DNA from: Planctomycetota bacterium
GTDB lineage: Bacteria > Planctomycetota > PLA2 > JAEUHO01
Length of the DNA: 64,000 bases
NCBI GenBank assembly: GCA_020851795.1
Contig: JADZCA010000011.1
Span: 25,456-89,455, forward strand
Direction of reading: 5' to 3'
How positions within the stretch are numbered: position 1 is the stretch's first letter; each line of letters opens with the position of its first letter. Position numbers and translations under genes: made by a program. Under the pieces are notes generated by a model. It was given only the letters and a program-made list of their open reading frames with translations. It did not search any database and was not told the DNA's origin. Shown in pieces: positions 58,728 through 64,000 of the stretch.

Positions 58728-59642
58728 ATGCGCCGACCTTCCGTCCTCTGGATCGCGATCGCCCTCGCCGTCGGCGCCGTCGCGGGCGCGTCCCCGGCCC
58801 GCGCGTCCGGCCGCGATTTCACCGGCTCGCCCGCGCCCGAGCTCGCGGCGCCCGAGGGCCTGTCGGGCTACGCGCCGGGCACGTCGCTGGCGTCGCTGCG
58901 CGGCCATCCCGTCGTGCTCAAGTTCATGTTCACGACGTGCCCGGCGTGCCAGGGCTCGATGCCCGAGTTCGAGCGGCTCCACCGCCGCTACGCGCCGCGC
59001 GGCGTCGTCTGCATCGCGGTCGCCTACGACAGCCGGCCCGCCGTCGAGGCGATGTGGGCCCGCAACGGCTACACGGTGCCGGTGGCGGTGGACGCCGCAG
59101 GGTCCACGCCGCGCCGCTACGGCGTGACGACCTACCCCACCAGCTACCTGATCGGCGCGGACGGGATCGTGCGCTCGTACGACTACGTCTCCGACGCGCT
59201 GCTCGAGCGCGAGCTCGCGCGCGGGGGCGTCTCGGCGCCCGCGCCCGTCGTCGCGGCCTCGAGCTCGGCGTCGTCGGCCGAGCGCAACGTGGCCGAGCTC
59301 GGCGAGGTGCCGTCGGCGCTCGCCGCCGCCAAGGACGCCGCGGCGCGCAACGACTACGGCGCGGTGCTGCGCGTGGTGGAGGCGCATTTGGACGCCGACG
59401 CCGACCCGGCCGACGTGGTCGCCGCCGCGCGGCGCATCCAGACGGTCGCCAAGCGCCGTTGCGAGACGCGCGAGGCGCGGATCGAGGAGCGCTGGAGCCG
59501 GGGCGACCGCGTGGGCGCGTACGAGGCGCTCGTCGTGGCCGCCGAGGACTTCCACGGCACGACCTGCGCGGCCCACCTCGAGGCCCGCGTGAAGGCGGTC
59601 CGCGACTACCTCGTCCGCGAAGGAATCGTGTCCGTCCGGTAG
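58728..59642 (+). CDS. TlpA-like secreted thioredoxin-fold protein with helical tail
   Basis: This 304-residue protein has a signal peptide (ending SPARAS) and a TlpA/AhpC-type thioredoxin domain. It shows SLRGHPVVLKFMFTTCPACQGSMPEF, with CPAC as the redox pair, and a cis-Pro in VTTYPTSYLIGADGIV. A Ser-rich linker and a 100-residue helical domain (LGEVPSALAAAKDAAARNDYGAVLRVVEAHL) follow. A similar protein follows directly (59714-60532). Such proteins reduce disulfides or apocytochromes outside the cytoplasm. TAGGAT at 58684 is a possible promoter with a leader. Confidence 0.82.
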   Translation: MRRPSVLWIAIALAVGAVAGASPARASGRDFTGSPAPELAAPEGLSGYAPGTSLASLRGHPVVLKFMFTTCPACQGSMPEFERLHRRYAPRGVVCIAVAYDSRPAVEAMWARNGYTVPVAVDAAGSTPRRYGVTTYPTSYLIGADGIVRSYDYVSDALLERELARGGVSAPAPVVAASSSASSAERNVAELGEVPSALAAAKDAAARNDYGAVLRVVEAHLDADADPADVVAAARRIQTVAKRRCETREARIEERWSRGDRVGAYEALVVAAEDFHGTTCAAHLEARVKAVRDYLVREGIVSVR

Positions 59643-59713
59643 CCCGGCCCTTGTCGAGCCCCGGTCTCGTCGTAGAACGTCACCTTCTCCACGCCACCAG
59701 GGACTTTCGACTC

Positions 59714-60532
59714 ATGCGCCTTCGCCCCCTCCTCGCGGCCTTCGCCGCGTCGCTGCTCGCCCTCGTCGCGTCGCCGGCCTCCGCCGGCAGCGGGGCCGAC
59801 CTCACCGGCCGCGCGGCGCCCGAGATCACGCTGCAGGACGGGCTCAACGGCGCGGGCGCGCAGACGACGCTCGCGTCGCTGCGCGGCAAGGTCGTGTGCC
59901 TCAAGTTCTGGCTCACGCACTGCCCGATCTGCCAGGGCACGCTGCCCGAGTTCCAGGCGATCCACGACCGCTACGGCCGCTCCGGCGTCGTCTGCCTCGG
60001 CGTCGTGATCGACAACGCCGAGGGCGTGGGCCCGTACCTGAAGTCGAAGGGCTGGTCCTTCCCCGTCGGCTGCGACCCGGACGGGCGCAACGCCTCGCGC
60101 TACTCGGTCACGCGCTACCCCGCCGACTACGTGATCGGCGTGGACGGCGTGGTGCGCGCGAGCAACGGCTTCAAGCGCGAGGTGATCGAGGAGGAGCTGC
60201 GCAAGATGCGCTCCGCCGAGCTCGGCACCGTGCCCGCGGGGCTCGAGGCCGTGCGCGACGCCGTCGAGGACGGCGACTACGGCACCGCGCTCCGTCAGGC
60301 CGAGGCGGCCGCGAAGGCTGCGGGGGCCGGCGCCGACGTCGTGGCGTTCGCGCAGCGGCTCGCGGGGATCGCCAAGGTGCGCCAGGACAACCGGTTCGCG
60401 CGGGTGGACGCGCTCGTCGCGGCCGGGAAGGCCATCGACGCGCGCGCCGAGGCCGAGCGGATCCTGAGCGACTTCAAGGACACCTCGCTCGAGGCCCGGG
60501 CGAAGCAGAAGCTCGAGGGGCTCGCCCGCTGA
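59714..60532 (+). CDS. TlpA-like thioredoxin-fold protein, tandem paralogue
   Basis: This 272-residue protein has a signal peptide (ending SPASAG), a thioredoxin domain with FWLTHCPICQGTLPEF (CPIC redox pair) and VTRYPADYVIGVDGVVRA, and a helical tail (LGTVPAGLEAVRDAVEDGDYGTALRQAEAAA). Order and wording match the preceding gene, so the pair arose by tandem duplication; the two differ mainly in the linker and the dipeptide between the cysteines. Different dipeptides usually tune redox potential. A c-type cytochrome gene lies 1.2 kb downstream, so a role in haem-site thiol reduction is possible but unproven. Confidence 0.82.
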   Translation: MRLRPLLAAFAASLLALVASPASAGSGADLTGRAAPEITLQDGLNGAGAQTTLASLRGKVVCLKFWLTHCPICQGTLPEFQAIHDRYGRSGVVCLGVVIDNAEGVGPYLKSKGWSFPVGCDPDGRNASRYSVTRYPADYVIGVDGVVRASNGFKREVIEEELRKMRSAELGTVPAGLEAVRDAVEDGDYGTALRQAEAAAKAAGAGADVVAFAQRLAGIAKVRQDNRFARVDALVAAGKAIDARAEAERILSDFKDTSLEARAKQKLEGLAR

Positions 60533-60643
60533 GCCGACCGACGGGCGCGCGCCCGCCCGAGCCGGGCCGCGGTGGCGCAGAGCATCCCCCCCGGGGTGAG
60601 AGCCGATTCCAGATGGACGGCGGCCGCGCCGACCTGACGGGGA

Positions 60644-60649
60644 TATACT
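60644..60649 (+). promoter_or_regulatory. Candidate -10 TATACT for the second Cys-rich lipoprotein
   Basis: TATACT sits in ACGGGGATATACTCCCCCC, nearly the same as the sequence before the paralogous gene (46443-46460). It is 50 bases before the ATG at 60700. Confidence 0.5.
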
Positions 60650-60699
60650 CCCCCCCGGCATGGCCCGCCGGGGGGCGGCCCGCTCGGAGGTTCGCGTCC

Positions 60700-61587
60700 A
60701 TGGTCGGTACGTCCCGTTCGACGAGGGGGTTCTCGGCGCTCCTGCTCGCGGTCGGTCTCTCGGCCTGCGCCGGGCGGATGCCGGCACCGTCGCAGAACCC
60801 GGACTGGCAGCGGTACGGCGACGTGATGCGCGGTCGCATGCCGTGCCGCTCGTGCGAGCCGACGTGGGACCGCTACGGCCGGGTGATGCGCGGCGAGAAC
60901 CCGTGCACCTCGTGCGGCCGCACCGGCGACGGGTGCTCGTGCCGCCCCGCGTGCCCCACGCCGCCGCCGTGCCCGGCGACGGAGAGCGCTGCGATGCCGC
61001 CCGAGGCGAAGCCCGGCGAGGCCTGGTGCCGCGTGTACGTGCCCGCGCAGTACGAGACGGTCACCGAGCAGGTGACGTCGGTGTGCGCGACGAAGCGCGA
61101 GCTCTGGGTCCCGCCGGTCTACGAGTCGCGCGTCAAGCGCGTGCTCGTCGAGCCCGAGCGCGTCGAGACGATCGAGCTCGACGGCGTCACGCGCTCGGTC
61201 GAGACCTGCGAGGTCGCCTGCCCCGCGCGGACCGAGGTCGTCTGCCGGACCGAGCGCGACGCGTGCGGCTGCCCGAAGACGGTGTCCGAGACCGTCACCG
61301 TGCCCGCGACGACGCGCACGTCGCTCCACGACGTCTGCATCGCGCCGCCCACCAAGGTCACGCTGCGCCACCCCGCCGTGTACAGCGCCGAGCTGTGCGA
61401 GGTCGAGGTGAAGCCGGGCCGTTGGGTGACGGAGGACGTGCCGCCGGTCGTCGAGACCGTGACGCACCGCGTCTGCCGCTCGCCCGAGCGCTGGGAGTGG
61501 CGCCGCAACCCGACGTGCGAGGTGCCCGTGCCGCCGGCGACGGCGCCGTGCGCGCCCAGCACCCCGGCGACCGCGCCCGCGAAGTGA
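60700..61587 (+). CDS. Cysteine-rich lipoprotein, paralogue of the one at 46657
   Basis: This 295-residue lipoprotein has lipobox AVGLSAC and two copies of a short motif (QRYGDVMRGRMPCRSC and DRYGRVMRGENPCTSC). A cysteine-rich segment and the same KPGEAWC entry as its paralogue follow. The repeats include VPAQYETVTEQV, VPPVYESRVKRV and VPPVVETVTHRVC, and it ends with RWEWRRNPTCEVPVP. The two proteins share architecture and upstream promoter sequence but not the spacer. No catalytic motif is visible. An envelope structural or metal-binding role is only a guess. The start ATG was chosen because it gives the complete signal peptide. Confidence 0.75.
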   Translation: MVGTSRSTRGFSALLLAVGLSACAGRMPAPSQNPDWQRYGDVMRGRMPCRSCEPTWDRYGRVMRGENPCTSCGRTGDGCSCRPACPTPPPCPATESAAMPPEAKPGEAWCRVYVPAQYETVTEQVTSVCATKRELWVPPVYESRVKRVLVEPERVETIELDGVTRSVETCEVACPARTEVVCRTERDACGCPKTVSETVTVPATTRTSLHDVCIAPPTKVTLRHPAVYSAELCEVEVKPGRWVTEDVPPVVETVTHRVCRSPERWEWRRNPTCEVPVPPATAPCAPSTPATAPAK

Positions 61588-61768
61588 CCCGCGTCCGCGG
61601 TCTTCCCGCCCGACGCGGCGCGTCGAGCGCCCGGCGCGGGTGAGGCCGCCGTCAGCGCCCGCGCGTGCGGTGCGCGAGGCGCGGGGTCGCTTGCGCGGCC
61701 CTGCGCGTGCCTCGACAATCGGTCCCCGTGCGTGCGCCCCGCGGCGCACGTCGTCCCCGGAGCTGCCC

Positions 61769-62233
61769 ATGTCCCGAGCCCGTCGTGCCCTGTGGATCGC
61801 TGTCCCCGCGGTGGTCGCCGCCTGCGGCCTCGCCTCCGTGGTCGCCGCGGGCGACGACGCGCCCCCCGCGTCGGTCGCCGGCATCAAGGACCTGATGCTG
61901 ACCGTCAACGAGGGCCCCACGAGCGTCGTGGGCCAGCTGCGCGACGCGTTCGCGCAGAAGGAGCTCGACGACGAGGCGTGGGGCTTCGCCAAGGCCCGTG
62001 CGACGGTCGTCGCCGAGACGGCGGTGATGCTCTGGGGCAAGAAGCCGCCGATCGGCGCCGACGACGACGCGGGGCTCTCGAAGTGGCGCGCGCACGTCCG
62101 CGCCTACCGCGGCTGCGCCGACGCCGCGCTCGAGGCGATCGCGAAGAAGGACGTCGCCGCGGGCAAGCTCGCCATCCAGCAGCTGAGCAAGAAGTGCAAC
62201 GAGTGCCACAAGGACCACCGCAAGGAAGAGTAG
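61769..62233 (+). CDS. Secreted cytochrome c'-like protein
   Basis: This 154-residue protein has a signal peptide (ending VVAAG) and a four-helix pattern. A single C-terminal haem motif, KKCNECHKDHRK, gives the CXXCH attachment site near residue 146. The position of CXXCH at the end and the length match cytochrome c' or c556, which are periplasmic electron carriers or gas-binding proteins. The axial ligand can be the His of CXXCH alone. The gene follows a secreted lipoprotein gene and lies just downstream of twin TlpA-like genes. Its stop is followed by a perfect palindrome. Confidence 0.85.
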   Translation: MSRARRALWIAVPAVVAACGLASVVAAGDDAPPASVAGIKDLMLTVNEGPTSVVGQLRDAFAQKELDDEAWGFAKARATVVAETAVMLWGKKPPIGADDDAGLSKWRAHVRAYRGCADAALEAIAKKDVAAGKLAIQQLSKKCNECHKDHRKEE

Positions 62234-62235
62234 CG

Positions 62236-62258
62236 TGGGAGCCCGCGACGGGCTCCCA
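62236..62258. repeat. 10-bp perfect palindrome after the cytochrome gene
   Basis: TGGGAGCCCG, three bases CGA, then its exact complement, two bases past the stop codon. The GGAGCCCG arm reappears in the hairpin at 62404-62458. Confidence 0.8.
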
Positions 62259-62403
62259 GCGGGCCCTGTCCGGGATCGCACGCGCGACGCCGACGGAGCC
62301 GAGAGTCCCGCCGGGGCCTGACGTGCGTTCGGTCCTCGACGGGCCGGCGCAGCGACGAGAGGCCGGAGGCGATCCGTGTCTACGCCCCTCCGCCTCCGCC
62401 CTT

Positions 62404-62458
62404 AGGAGCCCGTCCCGGGACCGCACTTCCCGGCGGCCCGTTCCCCCGACGGGCTCCT
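62404..62458. repeat. 11-bp hairpin abutting the second 233-bp element
   Basis: AGGAGCCCGTC at 62404-62414 pairs exactly with GACGGGCTCCT at 62448-62458. The 33-base interior is G+C-rich. The right arm ends one base before the 233-bp element. Nothing else recognisable lies in 62259-62403. Confidence 0.75.
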
Positions 62459-62459
62459 C

Positions 62460-62692
62460 GCCCGCCGAATTCACGAGCCGACGAGGTCGGGGCGGCGTCT
62501 TGCGCCCGGGCGTGGCGCAGGGCCCGTCGGCGACTCGATGCGTGTCGCCACGCGTCGTCCGCTCCTCGACGTGGTGCCAGAACACGCCGTCGTCGCGGCC
62601 GACGCGCGCCCGGGCGCAATCCGCGCGCCCCGACCGGGGCCTGCCGCGCGTCCGACGCTCGACGGGCCTCGTCTTTCGTGAATTCGGCGGGC
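62460..62692 (+). repeat. 233-bp long-hairpin structured element, copy 2
   Basis: The ends are a perfect 17-base inverted repeat, GCCCGCCGAATTCACGA. At the same offsets as in copy 1 it pairs 20-26 with 207-213 (GACGAGG, identical), 25-34 with 166-175 (GGTCGGGGCG), 40-52 with 147-159 (TTGCGCCCGGGCG, different sequence) and 91-102 with 135-146 (CGCGTCGTCCGC, different sequence, one mismatch). The apical segment 62562-62595 matches copy 1 at 28 of 34 positions. The last base of the element is the first base of the converging gene's stop codon. Stems vary and pairing stays, so folding is conserved. Confidence 0.85.
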
Positions 62693-63816
62693 TAGTCGAC
62701 GCGGCGCGCGACGTGGAAGCCGAACGGCGTCTCGAAGACGTCGGTGTGCGCGCCCGGGGTCAGCGTGGCGATCGCCGCGTCGAACTCGGGGACGAAGCCC
62801 GGCTCGGCGACGCCGAGGCTGCCGGAGCGCTCGCCCGCGCCGGGCTCGTCGCTGTACGTCGCGACGATCGTGCGCCAGGCCGCGGGGTCGGCGACGTACT
62901 TCGCCAGCGCCTCGGCGGCGCGGGCACGCGCCTCGTCCTTGCTGAGGTTCGCGCGCTCCCCCGCGGCGCCGCCCTTGTAGAGCACGACGAGGTGCTCCAC
63001 GTGGATGCGGAAGTACTCGACCCGGCGCAGCACCATGTAACCCGACGGCGTCTCGACGGGCGCGGAGACCGCGCCGACCGCGGTGCCGAACGCCGCGTCC
63101 CCGATCGCCTTGTAGGCGGGGACGACCATGCCGCGGACGAGCACCTGAGCGGACCAGCCCGGCCTCTGCGGGACGGCGCCGAGCTCGGGCGGGATCGCGG
63201 GGAACGTGCCGCCGTTGCGCAGGAAGCCGGCCGCACGCTCGGCGTCGTCACGCGCGAGGTCCTTCGGGCGCGTGACGTTGGGGCCCGCGCCCTGCGCGCC
63301 CTTCCACGGGAACACCGCCGCGACGACCGCGGCGCGGGAGGCCTTCTGCAGGGCGTCCGCGTCCGCCCGCGAGAGGCGCTGGATCACGTGGTAGCCGAAC
63401 GGCGTCTCGACCACCCCCGAGACCTGCCCCTCGGCCAGCGTCTCGACGGCCGATTGGAACGCGGGCGTCATCGTGCCGCGCACGAAGAAGCCGAGGAAGC
63501 CGCCCGAGCCGTCGGAGACCTTGTCGTCGCTGTACTGGTGCGACAGCGCCGCGAAGTCGGCGCCGGGCTGCTTCGCCGCGGCGGCCACCTGGTCGGCGAT
63601 CGTGCGGGCCTCCTCCTTCGTGCGCGTGGCGGCGGCGCGCTGCGCGCCCTTCCACGCGACGAGGATGTGGCGCGCGGCCCACTCCTTCGGCGCGGCCGGC
63701 GCGGGCGCCGGCGCCGGGGCGGGCGGCGCGACGGGCGCGTCGGCGGCGCACGCCGGCCCGACGGGGGCGGCCGCGAGGACGACGACGGTCAGGGCGACGA
63801 GCGCGGGACGGTGCAT
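62692..63816 (-). CDS. Secreted parvulin-type peptidyl-prolyl isomerase
   Basis: This 374-residue protein has a signal peptide (ending GPACAAD) and a Pro/Ala linker. A clear parvulin domain follows (about 45-155), with RHILVAWKGAQRA, FAALSHQYSDDKVSDGSGGFLGFF, PAFQSAVETLAEGQVSGVVETPFGYHVIQRL. The middle (about 165-270) is a degenerate copy with VSAPVETPSGYMVLRRVEYF. A third parvulin-like domain ends the protein (VEHLVVLY, YSDEPGAGERSGSLG, FETPFGFHVARRVD). It resembles SurA-like or PpiD-like folding helpers of the periplasm. GGAG lies near the ATG at 63816. The stop touches copy 2 of the structured element. Confidence 0.88.
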   Translation of the reverse strand: MHRPALVALTVVVLAAAPVGPACAADAPVAPPAPAPAPAPAAPKEWAARHILVAWKGAQRAAATRTKEEARTIADQVAAAAKQPGADFAALSHQYSDDKVSDGSGGFLGFFVRGTMTPAFQSAVETLAEGQVSGVVETPFGYHVIQRLSRADADALQKASRAAVVAAVFPWKGAQGAGPNVTRPKDLARDDAERAAGFLRNGGTFPAIPPELGAVPQRPGWSAQVLVRGMVVPAYKAIGDAAFGTAVGAVSAPVETPSGYMVLRRVEYFRIHVEHLVVLYKGGAAGERANLSKDEARARAAEALAKYVADPAAWRTIVATYSDEPGAGERSGSLGVAEPGFVPEFDAAIATLTPGAHTDVFETPFGFHVARRVD

Positions 63817-63878
63817 GCGGGGCTCCGGAGCAAACCAAGACGGTATCGGGGCCGCGCGGGGGCGCCCCGTTTGCCTCA

Positions 63879-64000
63879 GCCCGGATTTCCCACGAAAGAC
63901 GAGGGGCTTCGTGGACCGACCGAGCGGCGTCCCGCGGTCGGGGCCGATGCAGGGTCGTCGGGCGCGGGGTTTCACCGACGACCGCGTGTTCTTGGGACAC
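63879..64000 (-). repeat. 233-bp structured element, copy 3 (inverted, cut by window edge)
   Basis: Reading inward from 63879 this is the reverse complement of copy 1: GCCCGGATTTCCCACGA, AAAGACGAGG, then the same order of segments to the apical GTGTTCTTGGGACAC. I see only a few base differences from copy 1, for example CGACGACCC for CGACGGCCC. It lies 62 bases upstream of the parvulin gene start. Only a little more than half the element is in the window. Confidence 0.85.

Overview
The window is very G+C-rich DNA with many GTG starts and densely packed genes. It carries about 50 protein-coding genes and no rRNA, tRNA, CRISPR array or recognisable transposase gene. The gene content points to a Gram-negative bacterium: ADP-heptose and LPS-core enzymes, a lipid A acyltransferase, lipoproteins, SurA-like and LolA-like secreted proteins. 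Late futalosine-type menaquinone genes, secreted prenyltransferase-fold proteins, flotillin/NfeD and long Pro/Ala linkers fit Planctomycetota best. Some Myxococcota would fit too, so the phylum is an inference.

Layout. 1-11512 (minus strand) is an LPS-core operon with many 4-base stop/start overlaps: two Kdo/heptose-kinase-like proteins (one fused to an HldE-type cytidylyltransferase), a NUDIX hydrolase, a radical SAM enzyme, a sugar dehydrogenase, GmhB, HldE, a deoxyhypusine-synthase-like protein, a lipid A acyltransferase, a thioredoxin-fold protein and an anti-sigma-like membrane protein. 11628-15862 holds an FAH-family enzyme and ubiD/ubiX/ubiA homologues that are probably mqnL, mqnM and mqnP. 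15924-19148 holds holA and mutL. 19366-25228 holds two secreted LolA-like paralogues, an M16 peptidase pair and a WYL regulator. 25301-31412 holds a methyltransferase, a large Asp-box/WD40 double-propeller protein, an anion permease and a PTS IIA protein. 31583-40197 holds leuS, then a surface-glycan set (GT2, carbamoyltransferase, ArnT-like transferase) and a membrane-anchored metallo-beta-lactamase-fold protein. 40886-47622 holds a secreted alpha-toroid protein with an HlyD-like adaptor, a FIST sensor, a GT4 and a cysteine-rich lipoprotein. 48968-58636 holds flotillin/NfeD, a double alpha/beta-hydrolase protein without nucleophile serines, a class III cyclase, a second toroid protein, TMEM14 and transketolase. 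58728-63816 holds twin TlpA-like thioredoxins, a paralogue of the cysteine-rich lipoprotein, a cytochrome c'-like protein and a parvulin isomerase.

The most unusual signal is non-coding. A 233-bp element occurs at 12239-12471 and at 62460-62692, and a third, inverted copy enters from the right edge at 63879. The two complete copies have the same length and no indels. Their paired segments lie at the same offsets. Three helices differ in sequence between copies yet stay base-paired, while the apical loop sequence is conserved. That pattern is expected of a structured RNA, or of a palindromic element kept foldable. Both complete copies fill the junction between converging genes and touch the stop codon of the minus-strand gene. 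Other convergent junctions carry perfect short palindromes or long hairpins at the stop codons.

A second recurring signal is a TANNNT hexamer ending 6-9 bases before many start codons on both strands, which suggests leaderless or near-leaderless transcription.
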